Positions 4,611-11,011 of a DNA stretch of 11,011 nucleotides are shown here, piece after piece. Location: assembly GCA_001828445.1 (NCBI GenBank), contig MHYJ01000022.1:13508-24518 (forward strand). Reading direction: 5' to 3'. Each line of letters begins with the position of its first letter. Within the stretch, counting starts at the first letter, position 1. The DNA comes from Planctomycetes bacterium RBG_16_43_13. Its GTDB lineage: Bacteria > Planctomycetota > MHYJ01. A program made the position numbers and the translations under genes. Below the pieces are notes generated by a model that worked only from the letters and a program-made list of their open reading frames with translations, was not told where the DNA came from and made no database searches.

Positions 4611-6155
4611 ATGAAAAAGTTACTTTGGATTGTGGCCGTAGTGTTAATTGTATCAGGGCTTTTTAGTATCTCTACTGCATTTCAGGAGGATGGCGAGGAT
4701 GTGGCATTCTTTAGTGATGTTACCGAAGGTGCAGGGCTGAAGGACGTTACAGGTGGTCGTGTTGCCTGGGGGGATTTCGATAATGATGGATGGGATGACT
4801 TACTTGTAGATGGGTGTCAACTCTTCAAAAATAACGGCAAGGGGGGATTTGTAAATGTTACGAAGGATGCCAGAATTGGGAGTGGTTCTGGTGCCGTGTG
4901 GGCGGATTTTAATAATGACGGCTTCCTCGACTTCATAGCTATAAGTGGTCAGGGGACAGCCCCAGCAAACGGTATGTGGAAAAATAACGGAGACGGAACA
5001 TTTACAGATGTTACCAAAGATATGGGGTTTGTGGATAATAGGAATCTTCCTACTGAGGGAGCGGGCTGGGGCGACTATGACCGTGACGGCTATGTTGACC
5101 TATATATAGCTAACTACGAGAGACAGGGCGAAAAGGAAATGTCAAAAGGCACCCCTGACGTCTTCTGGAGAAACGAAGGAGGCAAAAGGTTCAAAGATGT
5201 TACTGATAAAGTGAAGATGAAGCTGAGGACGGACTACTGCGGACGCGGTGTAAATTGGGGCGACTTCAATAACGACGGGTTTCTCGACATATATGTTTCT
5301 AACTATCGTCTTCAACCCAACCTTCTGTGGAGAAATAATGGAGACGGGACATTTACGAATGTAGCGGGGAAATCGGGATGTAGGGGAGATGAGGAAAAGG
5401 GTGTGTATGGACATACTATCGGCTCCGCCTGGGCGGACTTCGACAACGATGGATTTATGGACATCATCTGCGGACAACTCGCACATCCACAGTTTCGCAA
5501 GGAATATAAGCATCCGATGACGATGCTCTATAAAAATAGTGGTCCGCCCGACTGGAAATTCACCAATCTTAATCCTAAGGGAGCCGCAGGCATAAAGTAT
5601 GAGGAGACGCACTCAAGCCCCGCAGTAGCCGATTTCGACAATGACGGCTTCCTCGACTTCTACATTACCAGCGTCTATGAGGGCAGACGGTCTTTCCTCT
5701 ATAGGAACAAGGGTGATATGACCTTCGAAGATATTACAAGGAAGGCAGGTGTTCGCGTCAGAGGGTCGTGGGGGTGCGGATGGTCGGACTATGACCACGA
5801 TGGAGATATGGACCTCGCAGTTGCGGGGGTGGCGAAGAACAGTAATATAAAACTATTCCGCAACGATTTGCAAAAAGAGAGGGGGCATTGGTTGGAGGTG
5901 CGGCTGGAGGGGAGTGATTGCAATCGCGCTGCTATAGGTGCTCGGGTAACAGTCAAGGTGGGAGATAAAAAATATATTCGTGAGGTAGAGGGCGGCACAG
6001 GGACGACCTGTCAGAATTCACTGACCTGCCATTTCGGATTAGGTGCGTATGATAGGGAGGCAGAGGTTACTATCCGATGGCAGTGCGGGGGAGTTCAGCA
6101 GGTGACTACAGCGGTGGATAAATTAATAAGCGTCAAAGAGAAGGGGACGTATTAG
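4611..6155 (+). CDS. Exported FG-GAP/VCBS beta-propeller protein with C-terminal ASPIC/UnbV domain
   Basis: A secreted or envelope protein of 514 residues. AAGGAG (4599-4604) lies 6 nt before this ATG, and the product starts with a normal signal peptide (MKKLL, then about 15 hydrophobic residues, cleavage probably near STA-FQ). Seven calcium-binding loops of the DxDxDG type follow, at about residues 55, 100, 155, 218, 276, 341 and 393: DFDNDGWDD, DFNNDGFLD, DYDRDGYVD, DFNNDGFLD, DFDNDGFMD, DFDNDGFLD, DYDHDGDMD. This suits a seven-bladed integrin-alpha-like propeller, with linkers such as WRNNGDGTFTNV. The last 90 residues (HWLEVRLEG, GARVTVKVGD, HFGLGAYDREAEVTIRW) are an ASPIC/UnbV domain, the arrangement of CRTAC1-like proteins. 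The role is probably adhesion or extracellular binding; no enzyme motif is seen. It shares an upstream palindrome with the kinase gene and may be co-regulated with it. Confidence 0.88.
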   Translation: MKKLLWIVAVVLIVSGLFSISTAFQEDGEDVAFFSDVTEGAGLKDVTGGRVAWGDFDNDGWDDLLVDGCQLFKNNGKGGFVNVTKDARIGSGSGAVWADFNNDGFLDFIAISGQGTAPANGMWKNNGDGTFTDVTKDMGFVDNRNLPTEGAGWGDYDRDGYVDLYIANYERQGEKEMSKGTPDVFWRNEGGKRFKDVTDKVKMKLRTDYCGRGVNWGDFNNDGFLDIYVSNYRLQPNLLWRNNGDGTFTNVAGKSGCRGDEEKGVYGHTIGSAWADFDNDGFMDIICGQLAHPQFRKEYKHPMTMLYKNSGPPDWKFTNLNPKGAAGIKYEETHSSPAVADFDNDGFLDFYITSVYEGRRSFLYRNKGDMTFEDITRKAGVRVRGSWGCGWSDYDHDGDMDLAVAGVAKNSNIKLFRNDLQKERGHWLEVRLEGSDCNRAAIGARVTVKVGDKKYIREVEGGTGTTCQNSLTCHFGLGAYDREAEVTIRWQCGGVQQVTTAVDKLISVKEKGTY

Positions 6156-6243
6156 AATATATAGGACACTTTGATTATAATAGAGCGACTACAATTGCAA
6201 ATCAAGGGGTATAGCAACCAAATCCCAGTTCCCGACTACAAAA

Positions 6244-6260
6244 TGTTACTAATCGTAACA
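6244..6260. promoter_or_regulatory. Third TGTTAC-N5-GTAACA palindrome, upstream of the kinase gene
   Basis: TGTTAC-TAATC-GTAACA has the same arms and the same 5-bp spacer as the pair at 4366-4401. It lies about 175 bp before the kinase start and 80 bp before the -35 box at 6338. The arms are conserved while the spacer differs, as expected of an operator. Confidence 0.6.
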
Positions 6261-6337
6261 TCACGAAAAATAAAAATGCAAAACGAAAAATGTAAAATAA
6301 AGGAAATACTATAATTGGGGGTGAGGTTATAAATCGC

Positions 6338-6367
6338 TTGACAATGATGTTGCTCTGTTCGTAGAAT
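6338..6367 (+). promoter_or_regulatory. Sigma70-like promoter of the kinase gene
   Basis: Consensus -35 TTGACA (6338-6343), 18-nt spacer, -10 TAGAAT (6362-6367); start expected near 6374, giving a leader of about 60 nt. A separate perfect TATAAT at 6310-6315 has no matching -35 box. Confidence 0.75.
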
Positions 6368-6384
6368 ACCAATAATATTACAAC

Positions 6385-6418
6385 ATCGCCGGTAATATCA
6401 CGATTACCGCGATTTTTT
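6385..6418 (+). terminator. Attenuator-like hairpin in the kinase leader
   Basis: ATCG (6385-6388) and CGGTAAT (6390-6396), with C6389 bulged, pair with ATTACCG (6403-6409) and CGAT (6410-6413): 11 bp around the loop ATCACG, followed by TTTTT to 6418. It lies between the promoter and the ribosome binding site AAGGAGAGG (6422-6430), so it would stop transcription before the gene unless relieved. No competing antiterminator is evident. Confidence 0.65.
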
Positions 6419-6433
6419 GAGAAGGAGAGGTTT

Positions 6434-9400
6434 ATGCCGGAAGGTAATCAGAACGACAAGTTGCACACACCGTCGCCTAAGACCGTTCAGATCCCGGGAT
6501 ATAAGTTTGTAGCTAAGCTTGGCAAGGGAGGAATGGGGTCAGTATATAAGGCAAGACAATTGAGTTTAGATAGGTCTGTAGCCATAAAGATATTGTCGCC
6601 TCAACTCGCCAAGGACAAGGGATACGTCGAACGTTTTATGAGGGAGGCGCGTGCGGCGGCAAAGTTGAATCACAAAAATATCATAGCTGCCTTAGATACA
6701 GGTGAAATAGACGGAGTATATTATTTTATAATGGAATACGTTGAAGGAATTACCGTAAGGAAGATACTCGAAAATGAGAAGGTTATAGATGAAAAAAGAG
6801 CGGTTGATATAATAACGCAGATAGCCGGTGCCCTTGAACACGCACATAGCCATTCTATGGTTCATCGCGATATAAAGCCCGATAATATAATGATAGCTAA
6901 AGATGGGACAGCCAAACTATGCGACCTCGGTCTTGCGAAGCAGACGGCAGGCGATTTATCCGTTACGTTGACCCAGACCGGTGAGGTATTCGGCACGCCG
7001 TATTATGTCTCGCCAGAACAGGTAAAAGGAGAGGAGGCGGATGTCCGTTCCGATATATATTCGCTTGGCGTTACGCTCTACCAGATGGTTACAGGCGAGT
7101 TGCCGTTCACAGGCCCTACGGCGACTGCGATTGCGACAAAACACGTTACCCAGAGACCCTTTCCGCCGAAGTCAAAGAATCCGAATATATCCGAATCGCT
7201 CAATAGCATCATACTGAAAATGATGCAGAAACAAAGGGAGAATAGATACAGCGACCCATCCGCACTGATTAGGGATTTGAAATTCAAGAAAAGCGAGACC
7301 ACTACAGGTGGTAAAGTAAAGGGCTTTGCTACAAAGACATCGAGAATGGCTGTTATACCTCCTGGTGGGACCGAACAGGCGACTACGGCAGAAACAGGAG
7401 ATGACATTAGCACAGCTAAAAAACTGTCTTCTACTGCTAAAATTTGGATAGGCACTGCCGCCGCAGGTGTATTGATAGTTCTTCTAATTTTGGTTTTCGG
7501 AGGCGGTTCAGAAGACACATCTAAAAAGAATAAAAAGCCCGACGGAGATGGAGAGATTGTAAAGAAAGAAACACCACCAGCTACCGACCAGAACGAAGAA
7601 ATCCAGGCAAGAAAAGATAAAGAGCATAAGGATATATTGGAGGGATTTAGGCGCCTCGCAGATAAGATGCTATCCTCACAGGAGCCGAACCGTCTCACTA
7701 TGTTATGGGATCGGCTTGAAGAGAATATGTCGAAAAGCCGTAATACCAAATACGAGACCGATTGGATGAACGAGCGGGATACGTTCGTAGAGAGGGTAAA
7801 GAAAGACACACAAGATACCTGGCAGAAGATAAAGGACCTCGCAGAAGGTAAGGTGGCAGGAGGCGATTTTGTCGGAGCGATTAGCACATTAAATACACTC
7901 CCTGAGCCGCTTATGTATTTTAGAAAAAACGAGGGCAATGAATCGCTCTCGATATTTACCCCTGCCGGTGAAGAGCATCACAAATTGATAGGTAACTATG
8001 ATGCCTCCCGAAAGGACCGTTTCAACAGGGATAAGAACGACATACTACGGCTCGCCAATAACGGTGATGTGGCACAGGCGTGGGATATGGCTGATAAGAT
8101 GCAGAAATATATAGAGCCGTCGCAGAAACGGCAATTAGATGAGATAAGGGCATTAATACTGACAAAGGAATTAGAACGGCTTGGGAACGCCCCTGACAAG
8201 ATACTAAGTAGATGTCAGGAGGTTAGTAGTAAATATCCATCACAGGAGGTAGAGAAGGTGGCAAGTAGGTTCACAGCATATGTTATGGCGAGAAAGTCAG
8301 AGACAGAGAGACGGCTGTTAGCAGAGCAAGAGGCGAAGGAAAAAGGACTAAAGAAACAAGCGAATGCCCTATATGATGGCTCTGAGAAGAAATTCAGAAA
8401 GGCAATGTCTATTCGTGATTACGCCGCCGCTAAGAAGGAGATGCACAGCATACTGCATTCAGGCGACAGTGCCGAGTTCGGCAAATATCTTAAGGTTGAA
8501 GATATGAACTATAATGAGGCAATAGAGCCGTATCTTACAAATAAAAATACTGACAGAAAGAAAGTGTTGGATTCTATAAGTAACGTATTGGATAGCAATG
8601 CGGGTGTCGAGGATGATGCGGCATTGGGTATAATACGCAATATACGAAATATATGTTTGGTGGAGGATATATTCGAGCAGGCGGCGGCGGGTGTGGAGTA
8701 TATGAGTAAAAACACGAAAGAAAAGATAAGTATGGCATATATCCCAAGCGGCATAGGCGAGGTGGGTAAGGTTGCGTTGATACGAGAGGGTGATAAGCCC
8801 ATTCAGCTACGGCTCACTATGGCTGGCAAGAGTGCAAGTATAGATGTGCTGTTCGTGGAGAAGAAAGACACGACATATTATGTGTCAGAGGAAGATATTG
8901 TGAACTTCGCAATGAAATCGCCTACTGTGAAAAAAGAGGATGCAGAGACGTATCTAAAGTTTGGTCTGTTATTCCACTATGCGGGTAATAATACAAAGGC
9001 GAAGGAGACGTTGGCAAAGGCATCCGAACTCGGCATAGGTAATGTATCTGATTACGTCAAGTTGTCGGATGGTGAGGTAGCGAAGGAGCCGGATGTGAAA
9101 GACCCAAAGGTCAACCCAATCGTCAATAAGCCGCCCGATAATAAAACGATTAAACCCACCAAAAGGAAAAAGACATTAGATGACCTATTCAGTGGGAAAG
9201 TAAAAAAAATCGCTCGGAATGTAGCGGAAATCACATACGATTTCTCAGATGATAAGCAGTTGGAAGATTGGAAGATAACCAAGAGTTCGTATATGCCATC
9301 AGGTCCGGGAACGTTAGAAACGAGTAAAGACGGGCTCAAGGTTACAGGCGCAACATCCTCTATGGATTGGAAATGGTCGAAGGTTGCAATAGGCGACCTA

Positions 9401-10267
9401 TCTTTCGAAATAAGGTTCACGAGAAAGGTAAATGTGGAATTAGATGCGAGTATAAGCGGGAAGTTCTGTAACTGGAGTAATACCCTAAGTAAGTATCTAA
9501 CTCGTGATGTTATCCTGACCTACGTAAGGAAGGACGCTACGGCGATTTTATATGTCAATAACAGTGCAGAAGAAAGGTTAGATACGATTGGTGATGGTGT
9601 ATTGGGGCTGTCATTTACGAAATATAACACGGTTATAAATTACATAAAGATAAATGCCTTTTTAGATGATGAATGGCTGAAAGAGGAATTATCTAAAGAG
9701 ATTGTAGTTGGGGGAGTAGCGGAGCAGGCATTCAACGGTAAGGTAAAAAATCTTGAGGGGGCAAAGGTCGAGATAACGTATGATTTCTCAGATAAGAAAC
9801 AGTTGGACGATTGGGTAGTGAGGGCGGGTATGATGGGCGTCGCTCCAACATTTAACATAAAAGATGGTGTTTTGGACGGAGAAGGTAGTGGGCATATAAT
9901 ATGGAAGGGGGCACTATCAGGCGACGTAACGATGGAGGTATCAGTAAAGAAAACGTCTGGTAGAGGAATAGAGCTATCGGCTCGCTATGATGAGCAAGCC
10001 CGACGGCAGGCGGGTGTGGAGATTAGCGGTATGGGCTCAAATAGTGGTGGCGAGTATAGTTTGTATAAATTGATACTAAAAGAGAACGAAGGTAAATTGC
10101 AGGTATATTTAGATGGCAACTTGATGAGTGAGAATAATGTATTTAGTCGTGGTAAGATTCTGTCTGGTCCTCCGGCGTTAATTTTACGGGATGCGCATGT
10201 CTTCTTCGACAATATAAAGATAACTGGCGAACTGGACGAGGACTGGATTAAGGAAAATGTGAAATAA
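6434..10267 (+). CDS. Large membrane-anchored PknB-type Ser/Thr protein kinase with tandem C-terminal beta-sandwich-like repeats
   Basis: A 1277-residue kinase, much larger than a typical PknB (about 600). The N-terminal kinase domain (about 22-285) has the glycine loop GKGGMGSV (30-37), VAIK with K52, E71 of helix C, the catalytic HRDIKPDN (144-151), DLG (164-166, replacing DFG), GTPYYVSPE (187-195, APE variant) and R271; all key residues are present, so it should be active. A Lys/Thr-rich linker leads to one membrane helix (about 337-355). Outside the membrane is a long charged, helical region (about 360-900), ending in a TPR-like block around 835-870. Then come two tandem copies of a domain of about 180 residues (about 917-1096 and 1098-1277). 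Each begins FSGKVK or FNGKVK, then ITYDFSD-(D/K)KQL-(E/D)DW, and ends LDDEWLKEEL or LDEDWIKENV. They resemble DUF1080/LamG-type beta sandwiches. Probably a signal receptor; the ligand is unknown. Confidence 0.92.
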   Translation: MPEGNQNDKLHTPSPKTVQIPGYKFVAKLGKGGMGSVYKARQLSLDRSVAIKILSPQLAKDKGYVERFMREARAAAKLNHKNIIAALDTGEIDGVYYFIMEYVEGITVRKILENEKVIDEKRAVDIITQIAGALEHAHSHSMVHRDIKPDNIMIAKDGTAKLCDLGLAKQTAGDLSVTLTQTGEVFGTPYYVSPEQVKGEEADVRSDIYSLGVTLYQMVTGELPFTGPTATAIATKHVTQRPFPPKSKNPNISESLNSIILKMMQKQRENRYSDPSALIRDLKFKKSETTTGGKVKGFATKTSRMAVIPPGGTEQATTAETGDDISTAKKLSSTAKIWIGTAAAGVLIVLLILVFGGGSEDTSKKNKKPDGDGEIVKKETPPATDQNEEIQARKDKEHKDILEGFRRLADKMLSSQEPNRLTMLWDRLEENMSKSRNTKYETDWMNERDTFVERVKKDTQDTWQKIKDLAEGKVAGGDFVGAISTLNTLPEPLMYFRKNEGNESLSIFTPAGEEHHKLIGNYDASRKDRFNRDKNDILRLANNGDVAQAWDMADKMQKYIEPSQKRQLDEIRALILTKELERLGNAPDKILSRCQEVSSKYPSQEVEKVASRFTAYVMARKSETERRLLAEQEAKEKGLKKQANALYDGSEKKFRKAMSIRDYAAAKKEMHSILHSGDSAEFGKYLKVEDMNYNEAIEPYLTNKNTDRKKVLDSISNVLDSNAGVEDDAALGIIRNIRNICLVEDIFEQAAAGVEYMSKNTKEKISMAYIPSGIGEVGKVALIREGDKPIQLRLTMAGKSASIDVLFVEKKDTTYYVSEEDIVNFAMKSPTVKKEDAETYLKFGLLFHYAGNNTKAKETLAKASELGIGNVSDYVKLSDGEVAKEPDVKDPKVNPIVNKPPDNKTIKPTKRKKTLDDLFSGKVKKIARNVAEITYDFSDDKQLEDWKITKSSYMPSGPGTLETSKDGLKVTGATSSMDWKWSKVAIGDLSFEIRFTRKVNVELDASISGKFCNWSNTLSKYLTRDVILTYVRKDATAILYVNNSAEERLDTIGDGVLGLSFTKYNTVINYIKINAFLDDEWLKEELSKEIVVGGVAEQAFNGKVKNLEGAKVEITYDFSDKKQLDDWVVRAGMMGVAPTFNIKDGVLDGEGSGHIIWKGALSGDVTMEVSVKKTSGRGIELSARYDEQARRQAGVEISGMGSNSGGEYSLYKLILKENEGKLQVYLDGNLMSENNVFSRGKILSGPPALILRDAHVFFDNIKITGELDEDWIKENVK

Positions 10268-10340
10268 TCACAGTTGTTCAACGTTACCTCTTTTAACAAT
10301 TATCCTCCCACCTACCATTTGACAAGGGCATCTAAAAAAA

Positions 10341-10360
10341 GTAAGATACGGGCATCTTGC
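10341..10360. repeat. Small hairpin next to the second palindromic element
   Basis: GTAAGAT (10341-10347) pairs with ATCTTGC (10354-10360) in a 7-bp stem with one G-T pair and loop ACGGGC. GGGCATCT also occurs twice (10326-10333 and 10350-10357). It abuts the element at 10359 and may be part of a larger composite repeat. Confidence 0.45.
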
Positions 10361-10467
10361 CTCGTTAGCCCTGAAGGAGTTCCCTTCAGGGTTAGAAATT
10401 TATGCAATAGAAAGTTTGGCATCAGTTTGAGAGAAAAGCATGCAACACGGGGTATTTCTAACGGGGC
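10359..10467 (-). mobile_element. Protein-coding palindromic mini-element (copy 2), intergenic, interrupted by a hairpin
   Basis: In minus-strand orientation it starts GCCCCGTTAGAAAT (plus 10467-10454) and ends at 10359 with CTAACGAGGC. Removing a 27-bp inner insertion (10364-10390) leaves 82 bp, exactly the length of copy 1. Compared with copy 1, 22 of the first 25 bases match. The three differences (bases 15, 18 and 24 of the element) are all third codon positions and synonymous in the frame used by the PHP gene, giving APLEIPRV in both. The middle has diverged; the other end again matches (TTTCTAACG). No target duplication is evident. Confidence 0.8.
10364..10395. repeat. 27-bp hairpin insertion with GTTAG duplication inside copy 2
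   Basis: CCCTGAAGG (10369-10377) and CCTTCAGGG (10383-10391) form a perfect 9-bp stem with loop AGTTC. GTTAG stands on both sides (10364-10368 and 10391-10395), like a 5-bp target duplication, and splits the conserved end CTCGTTAGAAAT of the element. The added length is 27 bp, which keeps the element's reading frame open. There is no T-run, so it is not an intrinsic terminator. Confidence 0.65.
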
Positions 10468-10513
10468 TGGGAATTTTATGTTTCGCATTTAGGTTTTATA
10501 TTCTGACGATAAT

Positions 10514-11011
10514 ATGGAACTGACGCTGACGGACAAGAAACTGCTCAACATCCTCCAGATGGATTTCCCCGTCGTGTCGAAGCCATTTGAGAATATTGGC
10601 AACTCGCTCTCTCTGACGGAGGCGGCGGTATTGGAGAGGGTGCAGACGTTAAAAGACCAGAAGATAATCCGCCAAATCAGCGCCATCTACGACACCCGCA
10701 AACTTGGTTACCAGAGCACACTCGTTGCTATGAAGGTTCTCCCTGAACGTCTTGACGAGGTGGCGAGGTTCATCAGCCAGCATCCGGGCGTCAGCCACAA
10801 CTACGGCAGGAGGCATACATACAATCTTTGGTTCACGATAGCACTCCCACCTACTGTGGATTTGCGGAAGAGCATAGGACGTCTCTCACAGAAGGAGGGC
10901 GTTCAGAATACCCTCATACTCCCGACTCTGAAACTATATAAGATTGGTGTGAAGTTGGATATGGTGGGGGATGATTCTCTGACCGCAGAGGACACGCCAG
11001 CCGCCACGACC
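10514..11011 (+). CDS. AhbA/AhbB (NirD-like) siroheme decarboxylase subunit, Lrp/AsnC fold (3' partial)
   Basis: The first 166 residues of a protein that continues past the window. An Lrp/AsnC-type helix-turn-helix region (residues 1-60, DKKLLNILQMDFPV...LKDQKIIRQISAIYD) is followed by a regulator-like alpha/beta domain containing HPGVSHNYGRRHTYNLWFTI (90-109). The SHNY-x-R-x-HxYNLWFT pattern is characteristic of siroheme decarboxylases (AhbA/AhbB and NirD/L/G/H), which make didecarboxysiroheme for the alternative heme or heme d1 pathway, rather than of DNA-binding Lrp proteins; H101 is a likely active-site residue. After residue about 152 a polar linker (DDSLTAEDTPAATT) begins. Single-domain AhbA or AhbB would stop near here, so a fused second Ahb domain is possible. 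ATG 10514 is the only good start; its ribosome binding site is weak. No other heme gene is visible. Confidence 0.85.
   Translation, partial: MELTLTDKKLLNILQMDFPVVSKPFENIGNSLSLTEAAVLERVQTLKDQKIIRQISAIYDTRKLGYQSTLVAMKVLPERLDEVARFISQHPGVSHNYGRRHTYNLWFTIALPPTVDLRKSIGRLSQKEGVQNTLILPTLKLYKIGVKLDMVGDDSLTAEDTPAATT

Larger units (their letters stand above)
10312..10488 (-). other. Small minus-strand reading frame spanning the second palindromic element
   Basis: ATG at 10488 to TAG at 10312-10314, 58 codons, no ribosome binding site. It crosses the whole element, including its nested hairpin, without a stop, and encodes APLEIPRV near its start and FLTLKGTPSGLTRQDAR in the middle. APLEIPRV and FLT are shared with the insert in the PHP protein. 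Expression is not shown; the frame is reported because it displays the coding phase of the element. Confidence 0.35.

Noticed and set aside
4988..5362. Near-identical DNA stretches around GGAGACGG-ACATTTAC
   Set aside because: They come from the repeated protein motif NNGDGTFT in the propeller blades, not from a separate DNA repeat.
7078..7938. Minus-strand open frame of 286 codons under the kinase gene
   Set aside because: It is antisense to conserved kinase motifs and the linker; its Ser/Phe-rich product mirrors the plus-strand codons. No start signal.
10274..10492. Plus-strand open frame of 72 codons after the kinase gene
   Set aside because: It runs through the palindromic element and its hairpins in a phase not shared with copy 1, has no ribosome binding site and no recognisable content. 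The minus-strand phase is the one conserved between copies.
10514..11011. Annotation as an Lrp/AsnC transcription regulator
   Set aside because: The fold is shared, but the SHNY-x-R-x-HxYNLWFT segment is the siroheme decarboxylase signature.

Overview
The window looks like a moderately AT-rich bacterial chromosome. It carries a ferredoxin-dependent 2-oxoglutarate oxidoreductase, a selenocysteine peroxiredoxin, a very large membrane-anchored Ser/Thr kinase, an FG-GAP/ASPIC-type surface protein and a siroheme-decarboxylase-like (Ahb) protein. This mix fits an anaerobic or microaerophilic planctomycete-like or related uncultured lineage. That placement is inference from gene content, not a phylogenetic result.

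Layout. Positions 1-1636 hold the end of korA and all of korB, a tight two-gene unit. folE (GTP cyclohydrolase I) follows at 1757-2359. A peroxiredoxin at 2450-2908 reads through an in-frame TGA exactly at the peroxidatic cysteine and ends at a strong intrinsic terminator. A PHP-family phosphoesterase (3106-4035) carries a 90-bp in-frame insertion with palindromic ends. The stretch 4036-4610 has no plus-strand gene of its own. On the minus strand it holds a tRNA with an odd anticodon arm, a hairpin, and a likely small-RNA unit (promoter, about 66 nt, terminator). Ahead of the next gene it holds two GTTAC-N5-GTAAC palindromes. The FG-GAP/ASPIC protein (4611-6155) is exported. Its downstream gap (6156-6433) carries a third copy of the palindrome, a sigma70-like promoter and an attenuator-like hairpin, all ahead of the 1277-residue kinase (6434-10267). 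The last 0.7 kb has a second copy of the palindromic element, itself split by a small hairpin, and then the start of the Ahb-like gene, cut by the window end.

Main discovery. An element of about 82 bp occurs twice, with ends GCCCCGTTAGAAAT and its complement. One copy sits in frame inside the PHP gene; removing 90 bp restores an ordinary PHP sequence. The other is intergenic at 10359-10467. Both copies are open in the same reading phase and encode APLEIPRV at one end and FLT at the other. All three base differences across the first 24 bases are synonymous. This resembles the protein-coding palindromic elements of Rickettsia (RPEs) but in an apparently unrelated genome.

Other points to check. 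A 10-mer complementary to tRNA positions 28-37 occurs twice just downstream of that tRNA, once at the predicted 5' end of the small RNA. The FG-GAP gene and the kinase gene share an operator-like palindrome and may be co-regulated.
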